A program made the position numbers and the translations under genes. This document shows positions 55,533 to 64,000 of a DNA stretch of 64,000 nt, piece by piece. Each line of letters opens with the position of its first letter. Positions within the stretch are counted from its first letter, which is position 1. The stretch lies in contig NZ_CP019300.1 in the NCBI RefSeq assembly GCF_001953955.1, positions 1,860,001 through 1,924,000 on the forward strand, read 5' to 3'. The notes under the pieces were generated by a model. That model was given only the letters and a program-made list of their open reading frames with translations. It did no database searches and was not told where the DNA came from. The stretch comes from Prevotella intermedia ATCC 25611 = DSM 20706 (GTDB taxonomy: Bacteria > Bacteroidota > Bacteroidia > Bacteroidales > Bacteroidaceae).

Positions 55533-56360
55533 TTACTTCTTGTTAGCTCTCTCAATAATATACTTGTTTGAAAGCTTCTTAGGTGCACGAGTCTTAAGAC
55601 CCTTAGCATACAAGCCCTTACGTGAACGTGGGTGTCCTCCAGACTGACGTCCTTCACCACCACCCATTGGGTGATCAACAGGGTTCATAACAACACCACG
55701 GTTGTGAGGACGACGTCCCAACCAACGTGAACGTCCAGCTTTACCAGACTGTTCGAGTGCGTGGTCAGAATTACCTACACTACCGATAGTAGCTTTACAA
55801 GCTGAAAGGATCTGGCGTGTTTCGCCAGAAGGGAGCTTAATAACACAATAACTGCCTTCACGAGAAGTAAGCTGAGCAAAGTTACCAGCCGAACGAACGA
55901 GCAATGCACCCTGCCCTGGACGTAATTCAATGTTGTGAATTACAGTACCTACAGGAATATTTGCAAGTGGTAGTGTATTACCTACTTCAGGCGCAGCCTC
56001 TGCACCTGACATCAGTTGTGCACCAACCTGCAGTCCGTTAGGAGCAATAATGTAACGTTTTTCACCATCAGCATAGTACAACAAGGCAATACGAGCCGAT
56101 CTGTTTGGATCGTACTCAATTGTCTTTACTACAGCTGGAACACCATCTTTCTCTCGTTTGAAGTCGATAAAACGAAGCTTTCTTTTATGACCGCCGCCCA
56201 TATAGCGAACTGTCATCTTACCAGTGTTGTTTCGACCACCAGTAGAACGCTTACCGTAAACGAGAGACTTCTCTGGCACGGATGCAGTAATATCCTCGAA
56301 CGTGCCAATAACCTTGTGTCTTTGTCCCGGTGTAACCGGTTTTAATTTACGTACTGCCAT
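55533..56360 (-). CDS. rplB: 50S ribosomal protein L2
   Basis: A 275-residue protein of the peptidyl-transferase region. [19 protein letters not shown] and the C-terminal [27 protein letters not shown], which carries the conserved active-region histidine, are intact. Confidence 0.98.
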   Translation of the reverse strand: MAVRKLKPVTPGQRHKVIGTFEDITASVPEKSLVYGKRSTGGRNNTGKMTVRYMGGGHKRKLRFIDFKREKDGVPAVVKTIEYDPNRSARIALLYYADGEKRYIIAPNGLQVGAQLMSGAEAAPEVGNTLPLANIPVGTVIHNIELRPGQGALLVRSAGNFAQLTSREGSYCVIKLPSGETRQILSACKATIGSVGNSDHALEQSGKAGRSRWLGRRPHNRGVVMNPVDHPMGGGEGRQSGGHPRSRKGLYAKGLKTRAPKKLSNKYIIERANKK

Positions 56361-56367
56361 TTTTTAT

Positions 56368-56811
56368 TTAAATATTGCTGTAAAAATCAATTTCTTCGCC
56401 TGCCTTAATTGTTACGATTGCTTTCTTGAATGCATTCTTCTGGCCTTTCACAAGTCCAGCCTTGGTATAGCGTGATTGACGCTTTCCAGCATAGCGAATA
56501 GTGTTCACATCAAGAACAGTAACATTATACAAGCTTTCAATTTCTTTCTTAATCTCAAGCTTATTAGCCTCTGGCTTTACAATGAAGCCATATTTTGGCT
56601 GCGCAGGCTTAACATAAGAATAAACTGTCTTTTCCTTCTTTAAGCCTTCAGGATGACGTTTATTCTTAACGACATAGCTACGAGTTTCAGCTGTTGCGTT
56701 GTGTGCCTTAGCTGACTTCTCATTTGCTGCTTTAATTGTCTTGTCAACAGAAGATTTTTCTGTAACAGCGTTCATCTTTTCAGTGACCACTGGTTTAATG
56801 ATAAATCCCAT
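56368..56811 (-). CDS. rplW: 50S ribosomal protein L23 with an internal insertion
   Basis: A 147-residue exit-tunnel protein that docks trigger factor and SRP. The core is clear: GFIIKPVVTEKMNAVTEK at the N terminus and KYGFIVKPEANKLEIKKEIESLYNVTVLDVNTIRYAGK with the C-terminal FKKAIVTIKAGEEIDFYSN. L23 of relatives is about 97 residues; here about 50 extra residues (about 20-72, Ala/Lys-rich then HPEGLKKEKTVYSYVKPAQP) separate the first strand from the rest. The reading frame is continuous, so this is an insertion and not a frameshift. Confidence 0.94.
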   Translation of the reverse strand: MGFIIKPVVTEKMNAVTEKSSVDKTIKAANEKSAKAHNATAETRSYVVKNKRHPEGLKKEKTVYSYVKPAQPKYGFIVKPEANKLEIKKEIESLYNVTVLDVNTIRYAGKRQSRYTKAGLVKGQKNAFKKAIVTIKAGEEIDFYSNI

Positions 56812-56833
56812 AATTCTTACCGTCTCCTACTTT

Positions 56834-57463
56834 TTACTTGGTTAAGATTTCGTCGATCGTCTTCAAAGAATTCTCTGTTACAACAAGTACGTCTGCATGC
56901 AAAATACCATAAGTATTTACCTGCGCTGCTGTTGTAACTTGAGTCTTCTGCAAATTACGAGCTGACAAATATACATTATTTTGAGCTTCTGGCAAAACCA
57001 AAAGAACTTTCTTGCCATCAACTTTGAGATTTTTAGCAATCTTTATAATTTCTTTTGTCTTTGGAGCGTCAAAATCGAAGTCTTCAACAACAATAATAGC
57101 AGATTCCTTTGCTTTGTAAGCCAATGCTGATTTACGTGCAAGAACCTTAACTTTCTTGTTAAGTTTGAAGCTATAGTCACGTGGAGTAGGACCGAATACA
57201 CGACCACCACCTACGAGGACTGGTGAGTTAATATCACCACGGCGTGCACCGCCACCACCTTTTTGGCGACCTAATTTACGTGTTGAACCTGCGTGTTCAC
57301 TTCTTTCCTTTGTTTTTGCAGTTCCTTGACGTTGGTCTGCAAGATATTGCTTTACATCAAGGTAAAGTACGTGATCGTTTGGCTCAATTCCGAAGATATT
57401 CTCGTTAAGAATAACCTTACGGCCAGTCTCTTGACCTTTAATATCTAATACGTTAATATCCAT
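56834..57463 (-). CDS. rplD: 50S ribosomal protein L4
   Basis: A 209-residue tunnel protein. The extended loop holds [39 protein letters not shown]. In enterics L4 also represses the S10 operon; whether it does here is unknown. Its start overlaps the rplC stop by one base. Confidence 0.97.
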   Translation of the reverse strand: MDINVLDIKGQETGRKVILNENIFGIEPNDHVLYLDVKQYLADQRQGTAKTKERSEHAGSTRKLGRQKGGGGARRGDINSPVLVGGGRVFGPTPRDYSFKLNKKVKVLARKSALAYKAKESAIIVVEDFDFDAPKTKEIIKIAKNLKVDGKKVLLVLPEAQNNVYLSARNLQKTQVTTAAQVNTYGILHADVLVVTENSLKTIDEILTK

Positions 57464-58077
57464 TACTTATTAATTATAAGGGTTGAACCATTGCATCCAG
57501 CTACACTACCTTTTACAAGAAGTATATTGTGTTCTGGAATTACCTTTAATACTTGGAGGTTTTGAGTTGTGACTCTGTCACCACCCATCTGTCCGCCCAT
57601 TCGCATACCCTTGAATACTTTTGCTGGGTATGAACAAGCACCAATAGCTCCTGGTTTGCGAGCGCGGTCGTCCTGTCCGTGAGTAGTCTGACCTACACCA
57701 CCGAATCCGTGACGCTTAACAACGCCTTGAAAACCTTTACCTTTTGATGTACCAACAACATCTACAAACTTAGTGTCGTTGAACAATTCAACCGTAATGG
57801 TATCACCGAGGTTGTATTCCTCATCAAACTTGAACTCGGCCAAGTGCTTCTTTGGTGTTGTGCCTGCTTTCTTGAAGTGTCCCTGCTGTGGCTTAGAAGT
57901 TCTTTTCTCCTTAGCTTCGCCGAAACCTAACTGAACAGCCTTGTAACCATCTTTTTCAATTGTCTTTACTTGGGTTACGACACAAGGACCAGCTTCGATA
58001 ACAGTGCATGGTACATTTTTACCATCGGCACTGAAAACGGAAGTCATTCCGATTTTCTTTCCTAATAATCCTGGCAT
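57463..58077 (-). CDS. rplC: 50S ribosomal protein L3
   Basis: A 204-residue protein near the peptidyl-transferase centre. [29 protein letters not shown] and [16 protein letters not shown] are diagnostic. Confidence 0.98.
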   Translation of the reverse strand: MPGLLGKKIGMTSVFSADGKNVPCTVIEAGPCVVTQVKTIEKDGYKAVQLGFGEAKEKRTSKPQQGHFKKAGTTPKKHLAEFKFDEEYNLGDTITVELFNDTKFVDVVGTSKGKGFQGVVKRHGFGGVGQTTHGQDDRARKPGAIGACSYPAKVFKGMRMGGQMGGDRVTTQNLQVLKVIPEHNILLVKGSVAGCNGSTLIINK

Positions 58078-58127
58078 TTCAATTAAATTTTAAATAATTA
58101 AATTCTTTGTTTTTTCGTAACTTGTAA

Positions 58128-58433
58128 TTACACCTTGATTTCCACTTCAACTCCTGAAGGCAACTCAAGCTTCATCAATGCATCAACAGTCTTTGGTGTT
58201 GAGCTATAAATGTCGATGAGACGCTTGAAATCTGAGAGCTGGAACTGCTCACGTGATTTCTTATTAACGAAAGTAGAGCGGTTTACGGTGTAAATACGCT
58301 TATGTGTTGGCAATGGAATAGGGCCGCTAACGATAGCACCTGTAGCCTTTACAGCCTTCACAATTTTCTCTGCAGACTTATCAACCAACTGGTGGTCGTA
58401 AGACTTTAGCTTAATACGAATTTTCTGACTCAT
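58128..58433 (-). CDS. rpsJ: 30S ribosomal protein S10
   Basis: A 101-residue protein of the 30S head, also the NusE antitermination factor. [21 protein letters not shown] and [17 protein letters not shown] are conserved. It is 90 bp after fusA. Confidence 0.98.
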   Translation of the reverse strand: MSQKIRIKLKSYDHQLVDKSAEKIVKAVKATGAIVSGPIPLPTHKRIYTVNRSTFVNKKSREQFQLSDFKRLIDIYSSTPKTVDALMKLELPSGVEVEIKV

Positions 58434-58523
58434 ATTTGTTTTGAATTTATTAATTTATTATTAAACTCAGGGTACACTCTCATAAGAGTCATTCGCTATG
58501 AGAGTATTTCCTAAGTATTCTTC

Positions 58524-60641
58524 TTATTTAAGTAGATCTGCGTTTCCGTTCAGCTCTTCAAGGATTTCCTTTGCGAGGCTGTTAGAAACTGGTGAGTGGT
58601 GATCGTACTCCATTGATGAAGTTGCACGACCTGAAGTAATAGTACGCAAAGCTGTTACATAACCGAACATTTCTGACAATGGTACCATAGCTTTAACAAC
58701 ACGTGCACCGCTACGAGCTTCTTCCATACCTTGAACAAGACCACGACGCTTATTCAAGTCGCCGATTACATCACCCATGTTTTCTTCCGGAGTAACAACT
58801 TCTACTCTCATAATAGGCTCCATCAATACAGGGCCTGCCTGTGGACAAAGCTTTTTGAAAGCCTGATGTGCTACAAGCTCGAATGACAACTGGTCAGAGT
58901 CTACTGGGTGGAAAGATCCATCGGTCAAAGTAACCTTCAAACCTGTAATTGGGAATCCACCAAGAACGCCGTTACCTAAGCAGTCTTTGAAGCCTTTTTC
59001 TACTGAAGGAATAAATTCCTTAGGCACATTACCACCTTTCACAACATTGATGAACTGCAAATCGCCTTCCTTGTAATCTTCGTCTTTTGGCTCGATTGTA
59101 ACATCGATACAAGCAAACTTACCACGACCACCAGACTGCTTCTTATATGTCTCACGACTTTGAGCTGCCTTTGTGATTGCTTCCTTATAGTTCACCTGTG
59201 GCTTACCTTGGTTACATTCTACCTTAAACTCACGCTTCAAACGGTCGATAATAATATCAAGGTGAAGCTCGCCCATACCAGAGATAATGGTCTGACCGCT
59301 CTGCTCGTCTGTGCGTACAGTAAATGTTGGGTCTTCTTCCGCCAATTTCTGCAAACCAGTATCAAGCTTAGCAATATCAGCCTGGCTCTTAGGTTCAACT
59401 GCAATAGAAATCACAGTATCAGGGAATGTCATTGACTCAAGTACGATTGGGTGTGCTTCGTCGCAAAGAGTATCACCAGTGCGAATATCCTTGAAACCAA
59501 CACCTGCGCCAATATCGCCTGCATCGATTGACTCCATTGCAATTTCCTTGTTAGAGTTCATCTGGAACAAGCGGCTGATACGTTCTTTCTTACCAGAACG
59601 TGGGTTGTAAACATACGAACCTGCTATAACCTTACCAGAGTAAACGCGGAAGAACACCAAACGTCCCATAAATGGGTCGGTAGCAATCTTAAATGCGAGT
59701 GCTGCAGTAGGTTCATTAACACCAGCCTTACGCTCTTCCTCAGCTTCTGTGTCTGGGTTTGTACCAACAGTAACGACAGTATCGAGTGGTGAAGGCAAGA
59801 ATGCACAAACATAGTCGAGCAATGTCTGAACACCCTTATTCTTATATGAAGAACCGCACAACATTGGGCAGCAGTCCATAGAAATACAGCCTTTGCGAAT
59901 TGCAGCCATAAGTTTATCTTCAGGTATATCTTGTCCTTCAAGATAAAGCTCCATAACATCATCGTCATAGTTAGCAGCACCTTCGATAAGCTTTTCACGC
60001 CATTCGTTAGCCTCATCTACCAACTCAGCAGGAATTTCCTCAATGTCGTATTGTGCACCCATTGTTTCATCGTTCCAAAGAATAGCCTTCATCTTAATAA
60101 GGTCTACTACACCTTTGAAGTTTTCTTCTGCACCGATTGGAATTTGGATAGCAATTGGGTTTGCGCCCAAAATATCTTTCATCTGACGTACTGTCTCGAA
60201 GAAGTCTGCACCAGAACGGTCCATCTTATTAACGTAACCAACACGTGGCACGTTGTACTTGTCAGCCTGACGCCATACAGTTTCAGACTGTGGCTGAACA
60301 CCGTCGGCAGCAGAATAAGTTGCAACAGCACCATCAAGAACACGAAGCGAACGCTCTACTTCCGCAGTAAAGTCCACGTGTCCCGGAGTATCAATCAAGT
60401 TAATCTTGTATGATTTGCCATCGTAGTTCCAGTTACAAGTTGTAGCAGCTGAAGTAATGGTAATACCACGCTCCTGCTCCTGTGCCATCCAGTCCATTGT
60501 TGCAGCACCATCGTGCACTTCACCAATTTTGTGGGTTTTACCTGTATAGAACAAAATACGTTCTGATGTTGTTGTTTTACCGGCATCAATGTGAGCCATA
60601 ATACCGATATTGCGTGTCAAATGTAAATCGTGACTTGCCAT
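58524..60641 (-). CDS. fusA: Elongation factor G
   Basis: A 705-residue translocation GTPase. G1 is AHIDAGKTT (16-24), switch II is [10 protein letters not shown]4 is NKMD, and domains II-V follow, with domain IV containing [16 protein letters not shown]. It lies in the str cluster between rpsG and rpsJ. A tuf gene, often found after fusA, is not present here. Confidence 0.98.
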   Translation of the reverse strand: MASHDLHLTRNIGIMAHIDAGKTTTSERILFYTGKTHKIGEVHDGAATMDWMAQEQERGITITSAATTCNWNYDGKSYKINLIDTPGHVDFTAEVERSLRVLDGAVATYSAADGVQPQSETVWRQADKYNVPRVGYVNKMDRSGADFFETVRQMKDILGANPIAIQIPIGAEENFKGVVDLIKMKAILWNDETMGAQYDIEEIPAELVDEANEWREKLIEGAANYDDDVMELYLEGQDIPEDKLMAAIRKGCISMDCCPMLCGSSYKNKGVQTLLDYVCAFLPSPLDTVVTVGTNPDTEAEEERKAGVNEPTAALAFKIATDPFMGRLVFFRVYSGKVIAGSYVYNPRSGKKERISRLFQMNSNKEIAMESIDAGDIGAGVGFKDIRTGDTLCDEAHPIVLESMTFPDTVISIAVEPKSQADIAKLDTGLQKLAEEDPTFTVRTDEQSGQTIISGMGELHLDIIIDRLKREFKVECNQGKPQVNYKEAITKAAQSRETYKKQSGGRGKFACIDVTIEPKDEDYKEGDLQFINVVKGGNVPKEFIPSVEKGFKDCLGNGVLGGFPITGLKVTLTDGSFHPVDSDQLSFELVAHQAFKKLCPQAGPVLMEPIMRVEVVTPEENMGDVIGDLNKRRGLVQGMEEARSGARVVKAMVPLSEMFGYVTALRTITSGRATSSMEYDHHSPVSNSLAKEILEELNGNADLLK

Positions 60642-60670
60642 TTTTCTTTAATATCCTTATTAGTTATCGT

Positions 60671-61147
60671 TTAGAATCTGAAGTGAGCAAATGCACGGTT
60701 AGCTTCTGCCATGCGGTGCATGTCTTCCTTACGCTTGAAAGCACCACCCTGATTATTGAATGCGTCCATAATTTCAGCAGCAAGCTTATCTGCCATACTC
60801 TTGCCACCGCGCTTGCGAGCGAATGCAATCATATTCTTCATAGATACGCTTTCCTTACGGTCTGGGCGAATTTCTGTTGGAACCTGGAATGTTGCACCAC
60901 CGATACGACGGCTCTTCACCTCTACCTGTGGAGTAATGTTATCAAGAGCTTGCTTCCAAACTTCCAATGCTGACTTTTCCTGGTCGCTGTTCTTCTCGTT
61001 TACGATATCGAGAGCTGCGTAGAAAATTTCGTATGATGTATTCTTCTTTCCATCATACATAAGGTGGTTTACAAACTTTGAGACCTTTTGGTCGTTAAAC
61101 TTTGGATCTGGCAAGATCACACGTTTCTTTGGTTTTGCTTTTCTCAT
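60671..61147 (-). CDS. rpsG: 30S ribosomal protein S7
   Basis: A 158-residue head-domain protein binding 16S rRNA, with the start [29 protein letters not shown] and the block [19 protein letters not shown]. The 232 bp between it and rpsL hold no gene. Confidence 0.98.
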   Translation of the reverse strand: MRKAKPKKRVILPDPKFNDQKVSKFVNHLMYDGKKNTSYEIFYAALDIVNEKNSDQEKSALEVWKQALDNITPQVEVKSRRIGGATFQVPTEIRPDRKESVSMKNMIAFARKRGGKSMADKLAAEIMDAFNNQGGAFKRKEDMHRMAEANRAFAHFRF

Positions 61148-61379
61148 TTTTATTTAAAAATTTAGTAATTCTGCGGAGGCTGTCGTTTTCTCGTTCTTCA
61201 ACGTCCACTCTTGAACATTTACTCAACCTGTTATTAACAAATCTCCAGCAAAACTTTTATTTCCTTTTTCTTTTGAGTCTTTTATTTATTTACCAACCAT
61301 CACCGACTGTTAAACTAAAAGACTTTACCTTGCGAAGTTTCTTTCCCCTTATATCAGAGGAAAAGAAACCCGAAAGTTT

Positions 61380-61763
61380 TTACTTCTTAGCTGCCTTTGG
61401 ACGCTTAGCACCGTACTTAGAGCGACGCTGTGTGCGGTTTGCTACACCAGCAGTATCAAGTGTACCACGAACGATGTGGTAGCGAACACCTGGTAAGTCC
61501 TTTACACGACCACCACGAACAAGTACGATACTGTGTTCCTGTAAGTTGTGTCCTTCTCCAGGGATATACGAGTTAACTTCCTTTTGATTCGTCAAACGAA
61601 CACGGGCAACTTTACGCATTGCCGAATTAGGCTTCTTAGGTGTTGTTGTGTAGACACGTACGCAAACTCCACGACGCTGTGGACAGTTGTCCAAAGCAGG
61701 AGATTTACTTTTTTCTACAATCACCTTTCTGCCCTTTTTTACTAATTGTGAAATAGTAGGCAT
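61380..61763 (-). CDS. rpsL: 30S ribosomal protein S12
   Basis: A 127-residue decoding-site protein and the first gene of the operon. It begins [14 protein letters not shown] and holds [37 protein letters not shown]. The lysines whose mutation gives streptomycin resistance in homologues (TPKKPNS and [11 protein letters not shown] regions) are wild type. Confidence 0.98.
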   Translation of the reverse strand: MPTISQLVKKGRKVIVEKSKSPALDNCPQRRGVCVRVYTTTPKKPNSAMRKVARVRLTNQKEVNSYIPGEGHNLQEHSIVLVRGGRVKDLPGVRYHIVRGTLDTAGVANRTQRRSKYGAKRPKAAKK

Positions 61764-61869
61764 AATTGTACTTTTTTATTTTATATTTATTTTGTTTATT
61801 ATCAATGTCTTAGACCTCTCACTGCCTATATAATAATGTATAAAGGGCACATAAAGGTATTTCGAGGTG

Positions 61870-61877
61870 CAAAGGTA
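61870..61877 (-). promoter_or_regulatory. -7 promoter box of the ribosomal operon
   Basis: TACCTTTG on the minus strand, 106 bp before the rpsL start; it predicts a leader of about 100 nt. No TTTG is seen at -33. Confidence 0.5.
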
Positions 61878-62036
61878 CAAACTTTCTAGAAATAATCACT
61901 CATATATATAGAAGTAATAAACCTTAAGATTTTTAATTTAACAAAATATAACTACTATAACGCTATATTAACTTAACAAAGCTCTCTACTTCTTTAAAAA
62001 CAAGACCTAAGGAGATAATAAAACGGACAATATATA

Positions 62037-62077
62037 AAATATGCGATGCACCAAAGAAATTGATGCATCGCATATTT
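62037..62077 (-). terminator. Terminator of the lipoprotein gene
   Basis: A 14-bp stem (AAATATGCGATGCA, 62037-62050, with 62064-62077), about 20 bp past the stop codon; a weak T-rich tail follows on the minus strand. It separates this gene from the ribosomal operon. Confidence 0.75.
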
Positions 62078-62095
62078 TTCAGTTATAAGCATTGA

Positions 62096-63160
62096 CTACT
62101 TTGAGATTTCGATAAAACAATTTCCATTTGCTTTCAGGTAGATATGTGCCCTTACACCTGCTGCTTTATTCTCATAGACTGCACCAGGAGCATTAGACTT
62201 TTTCTGCTTTTTAACAAAAGTATATCCGTTGGCTGCAAACCACAGACTTATCTCTTTGCGGTCTAAATCTTCTACCTTTTTCACTGCAGGACAGCTGAGT
62301 GCAATAAACGAGATAACCTTTTCGCTTGCTTCATAGAAATACATACAAGCATTCAAGTTTGAGTAATTCTCATACCCTGGTTTCGTACGGAACTCCGCCT
62401 TGCCTTCATCGCTTCCTTCTTCATCGTAATAGCGAAGCCCCAAAGTGTTTTCCATTTCGATAAGCTGCTGTTTAGGCAGACTTTCATACTCTTCGTTCAA
62501 CACTTTCACATCAGGAAAATCAGTAACGTCTGTAAGAATAACCGTTTCCTCAGGTTCACCACCTTGATTTGTCTGTGGCTCATTCTCATCGACTTTAAAC
62601 TCTACAACCGCACGTATCGACTTTAGTTCCTTATGCTTGGCATCGTAAACAATTGCCTTTATCTTCAGCTTTCCATTCCAGTAAATACGACAAGGGGCAA
62701 CATTGCCATTACCATCGGAAATAACAGTCGTACCATAATCAGCAAAACCTGCATCGGTCATCATCTTTGTAAACTCGGCATCAATCTTTACAACTGGTAT
62801 TTCCAACATACCATATATTACATCAGCAGTGTACTTAACGCCTTTAAAGTATTTAGGAGTATCTCCCCAATATACTTCGCCTAACTTCGTGAAAGTTTGC
62901 TTTTGACGCTGCGCCAATTTCTTTTCAAATCCATCGGCACCTTTTGTATCGCCATGCTTCAAGTAAGGCAGTTCACCAAATGCATAAGCTTTATCAAATT
63001 CAAAGGTTTCAACAGGTTTTTCTTCTTCCTTGTTTGACTCGTCCTCTTTCTCCTCTGTCTTCTTCGAATCATTGCCATCATCTTTACTACACGAAGTTAC
63101 CAACCCCAACATGGCTAAACACATTAGCACATAAAAGAAATTAAAAGCTTTTGTTTTCAT
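62096..63160 (-). CDS. Hypothetical lipoprotein
   Basis: A 354-residue exported lipoprotein. The signal MKTKAFNFFYVLMCLAMLGLVTSC has the lipobox VTSC (C24). It is followed by a very acidic, low-complexity linker of about 25 residues (SKDDGNDSKKTEEKEDESNK), typical of Bacteroidota surface lipoproteins. The remainder is mixed alpha/beta with no family I recognise; AFGELPYLKHGDTKGADGFEKKLAQ and a C-terminal GVRAHIYLKANGNCFIEISK stand out. It lies between the DUF3467 gene and rpsL on the same strand but has its own terminator. Confidence 0.75.
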   Translation of the reverse strand: MKTKAFNFFYVLMCLAMLGLVTSCSKDDGNDSKKTEEKEDESNKEEEKPVETFEFDKAYAFGELPYLKHGDTKGADGFEKKLAQRQKQTFTKLGEVYWGDTPKYFKGVKYTADVIYGMLEIPVVKIDAEFTKMMTDAGFADYGTTVISDGNGNVAPCRIYWNGKLKIKAIVYDAKHKELKSIRAVVEFKVDENEPQTNQGGEPEETVILTDVTDFPDVKVLNEEYESLPKQQLIEMENTLGLRYYDEEGSDEGKAEFRTKPGYENYSNLNACMYFYEASEKVISFIALSCPAVKKVEDLDRKEISLWFAANGYTFVKKQKKSNAPGAVYENKAAGVRAHIYLKANGNCFIEISK

Positions 63161-63336
63161 AATTCAATTATTTAAAGTAATACAATATAAATGCTTCTCC
63201 AGGCTAACCATCAAGCTGCATTTTCATACTATTATAAACAAATATGTATGGACTTGCTCGTTATCTATCCATTTATTAGGTTATAACTGCAAATTTATAT
63301 TATTTTTTCAGAATATGAAAATATCGTATAAATAAA

Positions 63337-63375
63337 ATATCGCAATTACTCATACGAATATGAATAATTGCGATA
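63337..63375 (-). terminator. Terminator of the DUF3467 gene
   Basis: ATATCGCAATTA (63337-63348) pairs with TAATTGCGATA (63365-63375), and TTTTATTTAT follows on the minus strand. Confidence 0.75.
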
Positions 63376-63404
63376 CTGAAACTGTATAATTTCTGCTTTC
63401 CTTC

Positions 63405-63725
63405 TTATGCGTCGTTCTTTATCGGACCAAAGGGTGTTGCTGTTTTTGGCTGTTGGTTAGGCATCTGAATTTTCCCAAACTCTTGTTCGTAACGAACAAT
63501 ATTCTCTTGCAAAGCTGCCAAAAGGCGTTTTGCGTGTTCGGGTGCAAGCACTACCCTACTTGCCACTGTCGGTTTTGGTACACCTGGCAGCATACTGATG
63601 AAATCGAGCACAAACTCTGAACTTGAGTGTGAGATGATTTGGAAGTTTGTATAAATTCCTTTTGCAATTTCAGGATTCAAGTCTATCTGAAGCTGCTGTC
63701 CTTGTTGATTTTGATTGTTGTCCAT
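63405..63725 (-). CDS. DUF3467 domain protein
   Basis: A 106-residue soluble protein of the DUF3467 family: LDLNPEIAKGIYTNFQIISHSSSEFVLDFISMLPGVPKPTVASRVVLAPEHAKRLLAALQENI is essentially the entire domain. In relatives a gene of this family lies near rpoBC and rpsL, which fits the position close to the ribosomal operon. Function unknown. A good -7 box lies 38 bp upstream. Confidence 0.88.
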   Translation of the reverse strand: MDNNQNQQGQQLQIDLNPEIAKGIYTNFQIISHSSSEFVLDFISMLPGVPKPTVASRVVLAPEHAKRLLAALQENIVRYEQEFGKIQMPNQQPKTATPFGPIKNDA

Positions 63726-63762
63726 TTCGTATATTTGTTTTTAATATTCTCTGAGCGATATG

Positions 63763-63794
63763 CAAAGATAACACATTTCGGACAATTCACCAAG
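63763..63794 (-). promoter_or_regulatory. Promoter of the DUF3467 gene
   Basis: TATCTTTG (63763-63770) with CTTG (63791-63794) 20 nt upstream, close to the consensus. Confidence 0.55.
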
Positions 63795-63807
63795 AAACGC
63801 ACTTACT

Positions 63808-64000
63808 TTATCTTTCCACTACAAAACGTTGTGTTTCACCATTCACATTCAAGAAATAAACGCCAGCAGTGAAGTTCGCAACATCAACTTGGTTTTCAGC
63901 TGTATGCAAAACCACCGTGCGAAGCAACGCACCATTAGCTCCAAAAATACGAGCTGTTGCAGTTGCCATACCTAAAGGCAACTTCACAGCAAGCACATTG
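63808..64000 (-). CDS. 3' end of a type IX-secreted protein (C-terminal sorting domain); partial
   Basis: Only the last 63 or so codons are in the window; the start lies beyond position 64000. The visible part is a type A C-terminal sorting domain of the type IX secretion system: NVLAVKLP, ATARIFGANGALL, VDVANFTAGVYFLNV and the final QRFVVER. This tail targets the protein through the PorT-containing translocon and is removed or replaced at the surface. The codon at 63996 is GTG and internal, so it should not be taken as the gene start. Confidence 0.85.
   Translation of the reverse strand, partial: NVLAVKLPLGMATATARIFGANGALLRTVVLHTAENQVDVANFTAGVYFLNVNGETQRFVVER

Noticed and set aside
1..64000. 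tRNA, rRNA, tmRNA or a known riboswitch
   Set aside because: I looked for T-loop and CCA-end patterns, and for TPP, cobalamin and T-box motifs in the intergenic gaps, and saw none. Short or divergent RNAs could escape reading by eye.

Overview
The window looks like a chromosomal segment of a Prevotella-type member of the Bacteroidota. The evidence is the shape of its promoters (TTTG, about 20 nt, then TAnnTTTG), the near absence of Shine-Dalgarno sites, cysteine-free forms of small ribosomal proteins, PorT and a C-terminal sorting domain of the type IX secretion system, a BspA-like leucine-rich protein, meso-diaminopimelate dehydrogenase and DUF4468/DUF3467 proteins. I saw no tRNA or rRNA gene and no CRISPR array.

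Layout. 0.1-4.9 kb: a membrane-anchored MORN/GH25 lysozyme, a secreted SGNH-type protein that seems to have lost its catalytic serine, and class II fructose-bisphosphate aldolase. 4.9-13 kb: housekeeping genes (nnr, hpt-adk, obgE-pgeF, a MerR regulator, alaS). 13.3-19.3 kb: a five-gene tripartite ABC exporter operon (TolC, membrane fusion lipoprotein, double ATPase, two permeases). 19.8-21.2 kb: a second small ABC transporter of the YtrB type. 21.8-26.7 kb: ddh, rplS, a 5'-nucleotidase whose two domains are separate genes in reversed order, porT and a 2x[4Fe-4S] ferredoxin. 26.8-31.9 kb: an accessory stretch with a 264-bp MITE-like element, a two-gene AAA ATPase/DUF4435 system that resembles the PARIS anti-phage system, a potassium channel and hypothetical genes. 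32-43 kb: dnaK, a secreted lipase-like hydrolase, a BspA-like protein followed by a 57-residue small protein, a DUF4468 protein, dnaG, cardiolipin synthase and a small beta-barrel protein. 43.9-61.8 kb: one long minus-strand transcription and translation operon, rpsL-rpsG-fusA-S10-spc-alpha, with 31 genes from rpsL to rplQ. The short rpmD and rpmJ genes are present, but map is missing between secY and infA. 62-64 kb: a lipoprotein, a DUF3467 protein and the 3' end of a type IX-secreted protein.

The most unusual pattern is in the intergenic DNA. Six arrays from three sequence-unrelated families share one architecture: exactly four palindromic units at an exact 22-bp pitch. Two arrays are built on GCAAAA-N7-TTTTGC, three on TTTACACGTAAA, and one on TTGGACACGTTTGTCCAA. 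All lie between genes. I cannot name a described element with this plan, and I consider it the best candidate for something undescribed. The PARIS-like operon, with a possible extra small lipoprotein-like ORF at its 5' end, is the best candidate for a defence system.
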